A stretch of 64,000 nt of DNA, from assembly GCA_965116015.1 (NCBI GenBank), contig OZ220477.1, positions 186,001-250,000 of the forward strand, in the 5' to 3' direction. This document shows positions 51,663 to 61,211 of this stretch, in pieces. Origin of the DNA: S5-327 sp965116015. GTDB lineage: Bacteria; Chloroflexota; Dehalococcoidia; Lucifugimonadales; Australimonadaceae. Each line of letters begins with the position of its first letter. The first letter of the stretch is position 1. Under the pieces are notes generated by a model, which worked only from the letters and a program-made list of their open reading frames with translations, did not search any database and had not been told where the DNA came from. The position numbers and the translations under genes were made by a program.

Positions 51663-52925
51663 TTAGTTGTCGTAGCGGCGGAAGACCAGGCAGGCGTTCT
51701 GTCCGCCGAAGCCGAAGCTGTTGGAGAGGACGGTTCGCACGTCCGCCTTGCGGGAGGCGTTTGGCACGTAGTCGAGATCGCAGGCGGGGTCTGGCGTCGC
51801 GTAGTTGATTGTGGGGTGGATCACGCTGGAGAGGATAGTCTGCACACAGGCGACTGCTTCGAGTCCGCCGGCGCCTCCGAGCGCGTGGCCGATCATTGAT
51901 TTTGTGGAGCTTATGGGGATTTTGTAGGCGAAGTCGCCGAACGCGCGCTTGATGGCCAGGGTCTCCGACGCGTCGTTGAGCGGCGTTGAAGTTCCGTGGG
52001 CGTTGATGTAGTCGATCTCGTCGGGGGCGGCGCCGGCGTCGGCGAGGGCCCATCGGATTGCGCGTGATGCGCCTGCGCCGTCGTCGTCGGGCTGGAATTG
52101 GTGGTTAGCGTCGGACGAGGCTCCGTAGCCGATGACTTCGGCGAGGATCTGAGCGTCGCGCCGGAGCGCGTGTTCGAGCGATTCGACGATGAGGATGCCG
52201 GCGCCTTCGGCGGGGACGAATCCGTCGCGGTCGGCGTCGAAGGGGCGGCTGGCGGCTGGGGGGTCGTTGTTGCGGCTGCTCAGGGCGCGCATCACGGAGA
52301 AGCCGGCAAGGCCCAACTGGCTGATGCCAGCCTCTGTGCCGCCGGTGATCATAATGTCGGCGGCGCCGCGGCGGATGACTTCGGCTGCGTCGCCGATGGA
52401 TTGAGTGGATGCTGCGCAGGCGGTGACGATGGTGCTGCTGGGGCCTCGCGCGGCGAAGTGGCGGCTGACGTTGGCAGCGGCCATATTGGGGAGGGCCATG
52501 GGGAAGAAGAAGGGGGACAGGCGCATTCCGCCTCGCGCGATCAGGGTTCGCATACTCTCGTCGATGGTGGGGAAGCCGCCGTTGCCGTTGCCGAGGTAGA
52601 CGCCCATTCGCTCGAGATCGACGTTTTCGCGGGAGACGCCGGCGCGGCGCATAGCCTCCGCTGCGGCGGCGACTGCAAGCTGGGAGAAGCGGGCGAGCCG
52701 CCGACTCTCGCGCTTGTCCATATAGCGGTCGGGGTCGAAGCCGGACACTTCTCCCGAGATCTGGCATGGGTAGTCGGTGGGGTCGGCGAGCGTCATAGGG
52801 CCGACGCCGGAGCGGCCGGCGACGAGGTTCTCCCAGAAGTCGTTCGCTGTTTCGCCGAGCGGGGCTAGGGCGCCGATGCCGGTAACGACGACGCGCTTGC
52901 GTCCGTTGCGCAGAAGCTGGGTCAT
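51663..52925 (-). CDS. fabF: Beta-ketoacyl-ACP synthase II
   Basis: This 420-residue condensing enzyme extends fatty acyl chains with malonyl-ACP. The Cys-His-His triad is visible: TACAAST (Cys), NAHGTSTPLND (His) and SMIGHALGGAGG (His), with NSFGFGGQNACLVF at the C-terminus. VVVTGIGALAPLG marks the N-terminus. ATG overlaps the folC stop (ATGA). No other fatty acid gene is adjacent. Confidence 0.92.
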   Translation of the reverse strand: MTQLLRNGRKRVVVTGIGALAPLGETANDFWENLVAGRSGVGPMTLADPTDYPCQISGEVSGFDPDRYMDKRESRRLARFSQLAVAAAAEAMRRAGVSRENVDLERMGVYLGNGNGGFPTIDESMRTLIARGGMRLSPFFFPMALPNMAAANVSRHFAARGPSSTIVTACAASTQSIGDAAEVIRRGAADIMITGGTEAGISQLGLAGFSVMRALSSRNNDPPAASRPFDADRDGFVPAEGAGILIVESLEHALRRDAQILAEVIGYGASSDANHQFQPDDDGAGASRAIRWALADAGAAPDEIDYINAHGTSTPLNDASETLAIKRAFGDFAYKIPISSTKSMIGHALGGAGGLEAVACVQTILSSVIHPTINYATPDPACDLDYVPNASRKADVRTVLSNSFGFGGQNACLVFRRYDN

Positions 52926-54343
52926 AGAGGGGTTCTTTCCAGGGGGCCCAGCGCGGCGGCCTGGGGATCGAACTCCGGGTAATGCTCTCCGCGGATGCCC
53001 AACCGCGATTGCAGCGCTTCGGCGACGACGAACAGGGATCCGGTAACGAGCACGAGGTCGGAGTCGCCGCACTGGCTGAGGGCGATGTCGATGGCGTCGC
53101 CGATGGCGCCGACGCTTTCGGCTTGACCGCCGGCGTTTGCGATGTGCGCTGCGAGCTCGCTTGGGCGGGCGGCGCGGGGATGGCGAGAGGCGACGGTGTA
53201 GACGCGGTCTGCGAAGCGCGCGAGCTGCTGGGCGACGTCGGCGAGCTGCTTGTCGGCGGAGGCGCCGAAGACGGCGTAGACGCGCGCGCGGGGCAGGCAC
53301 TCGCGCACGGTTTCGCCGAGGCGCTCCATTGAGTGGGGGTTGTGGGCGCCGTCGACGATGAGGAACGGGGAGCGTTCGAGCGTTTGGAATCGTCCATCCC
53401 AGCGGACGTCGGCGAGGCCGGCTTCGATGGCTGCGGGCGTGGCGTCGAGCGGGAGGCGCTCGACGGCGGCGACGGCCAGGGCGGCATTCTCCGCCTGATG
53501 CTCTCCGAGGAGCGGCAAGCGCGCCTGGAGGCGTCCTGAGGGGGTCTCGATCTCGATGGTTTGGCCGTCGAGTCCGTGCCGCTCGATGATGCGGGCGCTG
53601 AAGTCTGCGGGGGCTACGGCGAGCGGGGCTCCTGTCTCTGCGCAGCGTTGCCTGACGACGGCCATCGCTTCGGGCTTCTGGGGGGCGGTTACGACGGGCT
53701 GCGCGCCTTTGACGACGCCGGCTTTTTCTGCGGCTATCTCGTGGAGCGTCGGTCCGAGAATGGCGGTGTGGTCGAGGCTGAGCGAGGCGATGACGGCGAC
53801 GGTGGACGTGAACACGTTGGTGGCGTCGAGCCGGCCGCCGAGGCCGACTTCGACGACGGCGGCATCGACGTTTTCGGCGAGGAACACGTTCATCGCCATA
53901 GCGGTGAGGGCTTCGAATGTGCTTGGGGCGCCGATGGGTTCTGCGGCCATCTGTTCGACGGCGGGCCAGATGCGCATGACGGCGGCGGAGAATGCGTCTT
54001 CGGAGAGCGGTTCGCCGTTGATTCGAATGCGCTCGCGGAAGGAGTGGAGGTGGGGCGAGGTGTAGAGTCCGGCGCGCAGTCCGGCGGCGCTGAGGATGCT
54101 GGCGGTCATAGCGGCGACGCTGCCTTTGCCTTTGGTGCCGGCGACGTGGACGATGGGGATGCTGTTGTTGAGGAGGGCGAGACGGCCGGCGAGGGAGCGC
54201 ATCCGCTCGAGGTCGTACTTGAACTCGGGCGCTGCGATGCCCGCCATACGCTCGTAGTCGGCGAGGCTGAGCAGGCGGTGGAGGGCCTCCTCGTAGGGGA
54301 GGCTGGGGGCGGGTCCTTGGCGAGGGGAGGGCATCGGCTGCAT
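52922..54343 (-). CDS. folC: Folylpolyglutamate/dihydrofolate synthase
   Basis: This 473-residue Mur-ligase-like enzyme adds glutamate to folates. The P-loop VAGTKGKGSVAAM is near residue 68, then SPHLHSFRERIRINGE, VEVGLGGRLDATN, SLDHTAILG and DGAHNPHSM. The start is uncertain: ATG 54343 or ATG 54334, neither with a clear ribosome site. A TTG at 54376 seems too far upstream. Translation-coupled to fabF. Confidence 0.9.
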   Translation of the reverse strand: MQPMPSPRQGPAPSLPYEEALHRLLSLADYERMAGIAAPEFKYDLERMRSLAGRLALLNNSIPIVHVAGTKGKGSVAAMTASILSAAGLRAGLYTSPHLHSFRERIRINGEPLSEDAFSAAVMRIWPAVEQMAAEPIGAPSTFEALTAMAMNVFLAENVDAAVVEVGLGGRLDATNVFTSTVAVIASLSLDHTAILGPTLHEIAAEKAGVVKGAQPVVTAPQKPEAMAVVRQRCAETGAPLAVAPADFSARIIERHGLDGQTIEIETPSGRLQARLPLLGEHQAENAALAVAAVERLPLDATPAAIEAGLADVRWDGRFQTLERSPFLIVDGAHNPHSMERLGETVRECLPRARVYAVFGASADKQLADVAQQLARFADRVYTVASRHPRAARPSELAAHIANAGGQAESVGAIGDAIDIALSQCGDSDLVLVTGSLFVVAEALQSRLGIRGEHYPEFDPQAAALGPLERTPL

Positions 54344-54376
54344 CTGAGCGTAGCAGCGCGGCGCGGCGCTGGTCAA

Positions 54377-54685
54377 CGCGCTGGCGCGCTGTTTGGTTTC
54401 CGGTCGCGCGGAGCGGCGGCGGGTCGCGAGCAGCGGGAGGCTGCGCCAGGGCGATCTTCCCGCGCAACCGCATCCGGCGCGAAGGGAGCGGCCGAGGGTC
54501 GGCTATTCGGCAGGGTCCGCATTGCGCTCTGTCCTGGGCGCAGGGAGCAGCCGACTTCGCGCCTCGCGGCTGTGATGGACAGTTCCTTCTGTTGGAGCGC
54601 TCCGTTCGAGCGCTATAACGCGGGGGACACGGGGCAAGGGGCGAGTCTGACGTATACTCCTCTTGCCGCGACGCGGAGGGTTTCT
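54377..54685. other. Intergenic region before the ABC exporter
   Basis: No gene is seen. TATACT (54653-54658) lies 27 bases before the ABC ATPase start and is a likely -10 box. A GGAGCGCTCC palindrome lies at 54595-54604. Confidence 0.45.
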
Positions 54686-55603
54686 GTGGACGGGAACGAT
54701 GGCTTGGCGCTGGATGTGCGCGGCATCACTAAGGCATTTGGCCGTCGCACGGTGGTCGACGATGTGTCGTTCCACGTGCGGACCGGCGAGGTGTTCGGTT
54801 TGTTGGGGCCGAACGGCTCGGGCAAGACGACGACGATCCGGATTGCGCTGGGGATTTTGCGAGCCAACAGCGGGAGCGTCGCCACGCTTGGGGGGCGTCC
54901 GGAGCGGGCGTTGCTGAAGCGCGTAGGCTATCTTCCGCAGGAGCGCGGGCTGACGAAGAAGATGCGCGTGATCGAGGCTCTGCGCTACCTGGGGAGGTTG
55001 AAGGGGATGGCGAGCAAGGATGCGGAGCAGCGCGCGCTGGAGCTGCTCGAACGCGTTGATCTGCTGGAGCATCGCAATCAGACGATCGAGGGTCTTTCTG
55101 GGGGGATGGCGCAGTTCGTGCAGTTCATCAGTTCGATTCTGCATAGTCCGGAGCTCATCATTCTCGACGAGCCGTTCGCTGGTCTCGATCCTCTCAATGC
55201 GGCGCTGATGAAGGAGCTTCTTGTCGAGCGGCGGCAAGAGGGAGCAACTGTTGTTTTCAGCACGCACATCCTGCCCGATGTGGAGGAGCTGTGCGAGCGC
55301 GTTGCTCTCATCGCGGACGGCAAGCTGCTTCTGTTTGGAGATCTGGCGGAGATTAAGCGGGCGCACGGACGTCGGGGCGTCCGCGTACAGGCTTCCGGGG
55401 CTCCGGCGTCGCTTGCCGACGAGCCGAGCGAGGCGGGGCCGGGCGGGGTTGTTACGTACGCGCTCGAGGGGGAACGTGGGCCGGACGATATATTGCGCGC
55501 GTATCTCGAGGCGGGAGCGACGCCGGACTTGTTCGAGCGCGTGTTGCCGTCGCTTACAGAGATCTTTGTCGAGGAGGTTTCGCGTGCCCGCGGCGTCGTA
55601 TGA
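54686..55603 (+). CDS. ABC transporter ATP-binding protein (NatA-like)
   Basis: This 305-residue ATPase has Walker A GPNGSGKTTT, signature LSGGMAQFVQF, Walker B LIILDEPFAGLDP and switch His in FSTHILPD. The long C-terminal tail after residue 220 is typical of NatA/DUF4162-type exporters. The start is GTG at 54686 with GGAGGG 6 bases upstream. It overlaps the permease gene by 20 bases. Signature is MAQ where many have QKQ/QRQ. Confidence 0.88.
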   Translation: MDGNDGLALDVRGITKAFGRRTVVDDVSFHVRTGEVFGLLGPNGSGKTTTIRIALGILRANSGSVATLGGRPERALLKRVGYLPQERGLTKKMRVIEALRYLGRLKGMASKDAEQRALELLERVDLLEHRNQTIEGLSGGMAQFVQFISSILHSPELIILDEPFAGLDPLNAALMKELLVERRQEGATVVFSTHILPDVEELCERVALIADGKLLLFGDLAEIKRAHGRRGVRVQASGAPASLADEPSEAGPGGVVTYALEGERGPDDILRAYLEAGATPDLFERVLPSLTEIFVEEVSRARGVV

Positions 55604-56858
55604 GCTACAGGTGATCTTCGGGGCTGTGTTCAGGCGCGAGCTTACGAACAGGGGGCTCATTATCTTCACGGCGACAGTGATTGCGCTGATGATTGCGGCT
55701 GTTCCGCTCGCGCCTGTCGCCGTCGATCTTCTTCGCGGGGTGGGAGACAGCGGCGGGGAGAGTGACGGCGTCGCGGCGTCGTTCGGCTACGCTGATCCTG
55801 CGGATGTGCTGGACGGGGCGCGGCCATGGGGCGATTCGCCCCGGCGCGCGGAGAGCGTTGAGGAGGGATTGCGGCTCGTGCGCGAGGGGGAGATCGACAC
55901 GCTGTTCGTGATTCCGCCCGATTATCTGGAGGCTGGCTATATTGAGGAGCACTGGGATGTTGACAATCGGGAGGGCATTTTCGATTTCAACGAGGATGCT
56001 GAGTCGGCGTTCCGGCAGTTCCTGCGCGACGCGCTGACCGACGGGGCTGAGTTGCCTCCCGCGTTCGAGCGGGCTCTCGATACGGGCTCGTTCGTAGTGC
56101 GCGACATCGGAGCGGAACCTGGAGGCGTGGAGTCAAGCGGGGTTGCGGGGGCTGTGGCGGAGTTCTTGGCGATGCTTCTCTTCGCGGTTGCGCTGCTGGT
56201 TGCTGTTCTTACAGGCGGGGCTGCGGGGATGCAGACTATCGCGGAGGAGAAAGAGACGCGGATGTTCGAGCTGCTTATCACCAGCGCGTCGCCGATGTCG
56301 ATTATGGGGGGCAAGCTTGCGGGGATCTCGCTGGCGGGGCTTCTGCATCTGGCGGCGATTATGCTTGCGGGGGCGGCGCTGCTGCCCCGGGCGTTCTCTG
56401 CTGTTTCCCCCGGGCTGGGGGTTAGCTTGTCGGCGGGTTCGCTCGCGCTGGCGGCTGCGTGCTTCACGCTGGGCTACGTGCTATTCACGGCGCTTGCGAT
56501 GGCGATCGGGGCAATCGTTAACACGACTGCCGAGGGTCAGCGGCAGACGGGGCTTCTTAGCTTGCTGGTTGGTTTTCCGGTGTATCTCACCGGCATCCTC
56601 ATCGGTTTTCCGGATTGGATAGGGTTCAAGGTTGCGACGTTCATTCCGTTCTTCGCGCCGACGATGCTGATGATGCGGCGCGGGGCAGGGGGGGATCTGC
56701 CGGCGACGGAGATTGCGGTGTCGTTGTCGCTGGTGGCGGCGACGACGGCGCTGATGGTGTGGATGGCGTCGCGGCTCTTCAGCGTGAGCGTTCTGCTGGC
56801 GGGGCAGCGCATCACGAGTCCGCGCAGCCTCATCGCCGCTCTGCGGAGCAAGGAGTAG
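55584..56858 (+). CDS. ABC-2 type permease (NatB-like)
   Basis: This 424-residue permease has one N-terminal helix, an extracellular domain of about 170 residues (ADPADVLDG, EGEIDTLFVIPPDYLEAG), then about five helices, the layout of NatB/ABC2_membrane_3 proteins. EEKETRMFELLITSAS is the conserved coupling segment. Start GTG at 55584, 6 bases after GAGGAGG. With the ATPase it likely exports a small ion, drug or lipid; the substrate is unknown. Confidence 0.87.
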   Translation: MPAASYELQVIFGAVFRRELTNRGLIIFTATVIALMIAAVPLAPVAVDLLRGVGDSGGESDGVAASFGYADPADVLDGARPWGDSPRRAESVEEGLRLVREGEIDTLFVIPPDYLEAGYIEEHWDVDNREGIFDFNEDAESAFRQFLRDALTDGAELPPAFERALDTGSFVVRDIGAEPGGVESSGVAGAVAEFLAMLLFAVALLVAVLTGGAAGMQTIAEEKETRMFELLITSASPMSIMGGKLAGISLAGLLHLAAIMLAGAALLPRAFSAVSPGLGVSLSAGSLALAAACFTLGYVLFTALAMAIGAIVNTTAEGQRQTGLLSLLVGFPVYLTGILIGFPDWIGFKVATFIPFFAPTMLMMRRGAGGDLPATEIAVSLSLVAATTALMVWMASRLFSVSVLLAGQRITSPRSLIAALRSKE

Positions 56859-56881
56859 GGGTTACGGCTTCCGGCAGGGGG

Positions 56882-57064
56882 TTACGCTCCGGCGAGTTCG
56901 GACGCTTCGATCGAGGCGGCGCCCTCGGCGGCGAAGGATCTTACGATGTCGCCAAAGCGGGCTTCGTATCGGGGCATCGTTGAGCCGTCGTCGTAGACTT
57001 CGTATACCTCGGCGACGCCGTTGGGGCCGCTGATGGTCGTTAGCAGATTACGCTCCTCAGCCAT
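56882..57064 (-). CDS. Small hypothetical protein, 60 residues
   Basis: This soluble protein of unknown family (MAEERNLLTTISGPNGVAEVYEVYDDG..YEARFGDIVRSF) has a predicted strand-turn-strand then helix. AAGGGTGA lies before the ATG. It is downstream of the alpha-E protein gene on the same strand with a 107-base gap. Confidence 0.55.
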   Translation of the reverse strand: MAEERNLLTTISGPNGVAEVYEVYDDGSTMPRYEARFGDIVRSFAAEGAASIEASELAGA

Positions 57065-57171
57065 CGTTTCACCCTTAGCTAGAGTCTCGTTGGAGTGGAA
57101 AGAACTTTAGCGCCCTGGCGTGCGATGTTGAAGGGTGGGGGAGAGGATTCCGCGCATTGCGATAGGGGGGC

Positions 57172-58119
57172 TTACACGGGGTAGTCGAAGTATGCGCTGG
57201 TTATGAGGAAGTGCATATCGCGGCTCTGGTCGCCGGCGCGCTGGAGGAGGTTGGGTCGGTCGGCGCCGTCTGCCCAGTCGTACTGGATGGCGGCGGCGAG
57301 CCGTCCGGCGGCGCGGACGGCGGCGGCGCCGGAATCTGCGCCTGCGCCGGGGCCGAGGGCTTCCAGCGCGCTCTTGGTCTGCTGCACCGACTGCATAAGG
57401 GAGTTGGGGAGCAGGGGATCGGCGACGAGGAGGTCGAGGGCGGCGTTGGACTGAACGATTGCGCCCTTGCGCCGGGCGTAGGCTTCGGTTGCGTGGAATG
57501 CTCGCAGGAGGCTGGCCCAGTCTTGGGGGGCTTCGTCGCCTTCTTCGGCGTCGATGGCGAGCTGTTCGAGCAGGATGGCGGGGTTGAGTTGGGCTCGTTC
57601 GACGTCTCGCCCGAGCTGGAAGAAGAGCCATCCTTCGTCGCGGTACATTGTGGTGGCGGCGGCGCCGTTGAACGCGTCGGTTTCGGCGACGACGCCGGCG
57701 TAGAAGCTCTCGGGTTGTTTGGTCCAGATGTCTTCGATCGCGAGGTTTCGGATGCGGAGGTAGGCGAGGTTGAGGCGCAGCCACATCTCGGAAGTGATGA
57801 GGTGGCGCATCTGGCGCGCGTTTTCGCGGGTTTGGGCGAAGCAGCTCCAGAGGGAGTCGGGGTTGGAGCGCTCGAAGGTGAGGTCGCCGGCGAGCGTGAA
57901 GGAGTCGGCGAGGGTGAGGTCGTCGCTGTCGGCGCGCGAGAGGCCGCCTGGGGGTTCGCGACGGAGGCTGCCGTACATTCGGCGCCACCCGGCGTAGATG
58001 TCGCGGATGGGGCTGTCGACGAGGGCGTCGGCCTGGGCCTGGAGCAGGCAGCAGAGGCGTTCGGTGCGTTCGATGTATCGGCCCATCCAGTAGAGCCCTT
58101 GGGCGCTGCGCGACAGCAT
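57172..58119 (-). CDS. Alpha-E domain protein
   Basis: This 315-residue all-helical protein belongs to the alpha-E family (MLSRSAQGLYWMGRYIERTERLCCLL at the start, RRMYGSLR, LFFQLGRDVERAQ). Such proteins are encoded next to circularly permuted ATP-grasp enzymes and often transglutaminases, in a proposed but uncharacterised peptide-forming system. GGAGAG lies just before the ATG, with 2 bases between the upstream stop and this start. Confidence 0.85.
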   Translation of the reverse strand: MLSRSAQGLYWMGRYIERTERLCCLLQAQADALVDSPIRDIYAGWRRMYGSLRREPPGGLSRADSDDLTLADSFTLAGDLTFERSNPDSLWSCFAQTRENARQMRHLITSEMWLRLNLAYLRIRNLAIEDIWTKQPESFYAGVVAETDAFNGAAATTMYRDEGWLFFQLGRDVERAQLNPAILLEQLAIDAEEGDEAPQDWASLLRAFHATEAYARRKGAIVQSNAALDLLVADPLLPNSLMQSVQQTKSALEALGPGAGADSGAAAVRAAGRLAAAIQYDWADGADRPNLLQRAGDQSRDMHFLITSAYFDYPV

Positions 58120-58121
58120 GC

Positions 58122-59555
58122 TTACTCTCCGAGCACCCAGAGGTCTTTGCCACCGCCGCCCTGGCTTGAGTTGACGACGAGGCTTCCGCGTCGGAGGGCG
58201 ACGCGGGCGAGGGCTCCGGGGACGATGCGGGTTTCTTGTCCCTGGAGGATGAAGGGCCGCAGGTCGACGTGTCGGGGCTCTAGCGCTCCGTCGATCAGGC
58301 AAGGGGCTCGGGAGAAGGAGAGGACTGGCTGGGAGATGAAGTCTGACGGGTCTGCGCGAATTTGGGCGGCGTAGTCGTTGCGCTCTTCAGGGGTGGAGTG
58401 GGGTCCGACGAGCATTCCGTAGCCTCCGGACTCGCCTACGCGCTTGACCACCAGCTTGTCGAGGTTGTCGAGGGTGAATTCGAGGTCTTGGGGTCGGCGG
58501 CAGAGGTAGGTGTCGACGTTGCGGATGAGCGGTTCCTCTGCGAGGTAGTAGCGGATCATATCGGGGACGAAGGCGTAGATGCTCTTGTCGTCGGCGACGC
58601 CGGCGCCTGGGGCGTTGACTAGGGTGAGGTTTCCGCGCAAGCAGGCGTCGAGGAGGCCTGGGGCGCCGAGCAGGGAGTCCTCGCGGAACACGAGGGGGTC
58701 GAGGAAGGAGTCGTCGATGCGGCGGTAGAGGATGTCGATGCGTCGGAGCCCGGCGGAGGAGCGCATATAGAGGAAGGCGTCGCGTACGACGAGGTCGCGT
58801 CCTTCGACGAGTTCGGCGCCGATTGCGTGAGCGAGGAAGGTGTGTTCGTAGAATGCGGCGTTGTGCACGCCGGGGGTGAGCAGGGCGATTGAGGGGTCGG
58901 GTCGGTCGCCGGGGGCTAGTTCGAGGAGAGTTTCGCGCAGCAGGCTGCCGTAGTTGTCTACTTCGCGGACGCGGCAGGAGCGGTAGAGGCGCCGCAATCC
59001 GGCTTTCACGGCGTTGCGGGTCGCGATCATATAGGAGACGCCTGATGGCGAGCGGAGGTTGTCTTCGAGGACGACGAAGCCGTCGTGGGTTCGCAGGATG
59101 TCGGAGCCGCAGATGGTTACCCAGGAGCCGTGGGGGGCGGAGAAGCCTCGCATCTCCGCGCGGTATTGGGGGCAGCCAATGACCATATCCTCGGGGATGA
59201 CGCCATCGGAGACGATGCGCGCGTCGCCGTAGACGTCGTGGAGGAAGAGGTTGAGGGCGCGGAGCCGCTGTCCGAGGCCGGCGTCGAGCTGGGCCCATTC
59301 GGCGGTGTCGAGGATGCGGGGGATGAAGTCGACGGGGATGATGCGCTCCTGGGCCTCTTCGTCGCCGTAGACGGTGAAGAAGATGCCCTCGTGGAGGAAG
59401 GAGTTTGAGACGCCGTCCTGGATGCTTGCCGTTTGTTGGGGCGAGAGCGCGCGGAGCGTGTCGTAGAGCGCTCGGGCGTGTGTTCGAGGCGAGCCGTCGG
59501 GGAGGAGCAGTTCGTCGTAGAGGGCGGGGTCGAGGGGGTAAGAATCGAAGTCCAT
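58122..59555 (-). CDS. Circularly permuted ATP-grasp type 2 protein
   Basis: This 477-residue protein is of the CP_ATPgrasp family (HDVYGDARIVSDGVIPEDMVIGCPQYRAEMRG, LEDNLRSPSGVSYMIATR, LVNAPGAGVADDKSIYAFVPDMI, KRVGESGGYGMLVGP). ATP-grasp enzymes couple ATP to forming amide bonds. Product unknown. The adjacent alpha-E gene is its standard partner. ATG at 59555 is chosen as the usual N-terminus (DFDSYPLDPALYDELL); the frame extends to 59609. Confidence 0.87.
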   Translation of the reverse strand: MDFDSYPLDPALYDELLLPDGSPRTHARALYDTLRALSPQQTASIQDGVSNSFLHEGIFFTVYGDEEAQERIIPVDFIPRILDTAEWAQLDAGLGQRLRALNLFLHDVYGDARIVSDGVIPEDMVIGCPQYRAEMRGFSAPHGSWVTICGSDILRTHDGFVVLEDNLRSPSGVSYMIATRNAVKAGLRRLYRSCRVREVDNYGSLLRETLLELAPGDRPDPSIALLTPGVHNAAFYEHTFLAHAIGAELVEGRDLVVRDAFLYMRSSAGLRRIDILYRRIDDSFLDPLVFREDSLLGAPGLLDACLRGNLTLVNAPGAGVADDKSIYAFVPDMIRYYLAEEPLIRNVDTYLCRRPQDLEFTLDNLDKLVVKRVGESGGYGMLVGPHSTPEERNDYAAQIRADPSDFISQPVLSFSRAPCLIDGALEPRHVDLRPFILQGQETRIVPGALARVALRRGSLVVNSSQGGGGKDLWVLGE

Positions 59556-59753
59556 AGGCGCTGTTGGTGGTTGGCTGTCGTATATGGCGGATGCGGCGCA
59601 AGAGAGCATACCGCATCGCGCGTCTGGCGGCTATGGGTTAAATGGGTTTGTTCTTTGCTTGACCGCGCGTGTGCTCTTCTCCACCATTGCTACCATATGC
59701 TCCATCATTGGGGAGGGCGCGGGCGAGGTCAGCGCGCCGGAGGATGAGCGAGG

Positions 59754-61154
59754 GTGGCCGATTACGATTACGATTTGGCGGTGATTGGCTCCGGGCCTGG
59801 GGGTCAGCGGGCTGCTGTGCAGGCGGCCAAGCTGGGGAAGCGGGTGTGCATCGTTGAGAAGCGCGCGGACATTGGGGGGCTGAGCGCTCAGACTGTGATT
59901 GCGAGCAAGACGCTTCGCGAGGCGGCGCTCTACCTCACGGGGTATCGGGAGCGCAGCATCTATGGCGAGTCGTACGCCTTGAAGCAGGACATTACGATGG
60001 GGGACCTGATGACGCGCACGAGTTACGCGATGCGTCAGCAGGCCGATATTCAGCGCGGGCAGCTTGCGCGGAATCATGTTGATATGGTTGTTGCGGAGGG
60101 GTCGTTTGTGGATCGCCACACGATTGCCCTTGCAGCGGACGAGGGGAAAGCGAGCCGCGTGATCACAGCCGACAAGGTGGTGATTGCGGTGGGGACTTAC
60201 TCGACGGAGCCGCCGAATGTGTTTGTTGATGGGCGTCTTGTGCTTGTGAGCGACAGCGCGCTGGACATTGCGGAGCTGCCGCGCACGCTTACGATCGTGG
60301 GCGGGGGGGCGATCGGCGCGGAGTATTGCAGCACGTACTCCGTGCTCGGGATCAGGGTTACGCTTGTGGATCGGAACCCGAGGATACTGCCGTTCGCGGA
60401 CGATGAGATTGTGGATACGCTGGTGTATCTGCTGCGGCAGCGGGGGGTTACGTTCCGTATGAACGAGAGCGTGTTCGATATCGAGTACATCACGGAGGGG
60501 CAGAGGCCTCGCGTGCGCGTGAAGCTCGAGAGCGGCAAGCAGATTGTGAGCGACGCGGTGATGTATTGCGTCGGGCGCACCGGGGACACGGAGTCGCTGA
60601 ATCTGGAGGCCGCTGGGCTGCAGGCCGACGCTCGCGGCCGGATGAGGGTGGACGATAATTATCAGACTGGGGTGGAGGGCATCTACGCTGTGGGGGGGGT
60701 GATTGGGTTTCCGGACCTTGTTTCGACGTCGGGGATGCAGGGACGGCTGGCGGCATGCCATGCGTTCGGGGTTCCGACGGCTAGCTTTCCGGGGCTTTTT
60801 CCGTATGCGATCAAGACGATTCCTGAGATGGCGATGGTGGGCAAGACTGAGGCGGAACTGACTGAAGAGAATGTGCCGTACGAGGTTGGGAAGGCCCGGT
60901 ACGACGAGACGATGCGCAGCGTGATGCTGGGGGACGACACGGGTGTATTGAAGCTGCTGTTCGATATCGAGACGCGAAAGCTCCTGGGGGTTCACACTAT
61001 CGGCGAGGGGGCTGCGGAGATTGTGCAGATAGGGCAAGCGGTTATCGCGCACGGCGGCGCTGTGGACTACTTCGTCGAGGCGGTGGCCAGCCATCCGACG
61101 ATTGCCGAGAGTTACACGGTTGCGGCTCTCAACGGTCTTAACCGCCTCGATTGA
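59754..61154 (+). CDS. Soluble pyridine nucleotide transhydrogenase-like flavoprotein
   Basis: This 466-residue flavoprotein is of the dihydrolipoamide-dehydrogenase superfamily: FAD motif VIGSGPGGQRAAVQAA, NAD motif IVGGGAIGAEYCSTYSVLG, and the C-terminal dimer motif ASHPTIAESYT with His and Glu. The redox CxxxxC pair is absent (GGLSAQTVIASKTL instead), as in SthA, which swaps electrons between NADH and NADPH. GTG start; GGAGG lies 10 bases upstream. Whether it is a true transhydrogenase needs testing. Confidence 0.83.
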   Translation: MADYDYDLAVIGSGPGGQRAAVQAAKLGKRVCIVEKRADIGGLSAQTVIASKTLREAALYLTGYRERSIYGESYALKQDITMGDLMTRTSYAMRQQADIQRGQLARNHVDMVVAEGSFVDRHTIALAADEGKASRVITADKVVIAVGTYSTEPPNVFVDGRLVLVSDSALDIAELPRTLTIVGGGAIGAEYCSTYSVLGIRVTLVDRNPRILPFADDEIVDTLVYLLRQRGVTFRMNESVFDIEYITEGQRPRVRVKLESGKQIVSDAVMYCVGRTGDTESLNLEAAGLQADARGRMRVDDNYQTGVEGIYAVGGVIGFPDLVSTSGMQGRLAACHAFGVPTASFPGLFPYAIKTIPEMAMVGKTEAELTEENVPYEVGKARYDETMRSVMLGDDTGVLKLLFDIETRKLLGVHTIGEGAAEIVQIGQAVIAHGGAVDYFVEAVASHPTIAESYTVAALNGLNRLD

Positions 61155-61211
61155 CCGCGCTCGATTCTCTGCGCCTCTGCGCCGCCCAGGCGTCTTTTGC
61201 GGCGCGGTTCT

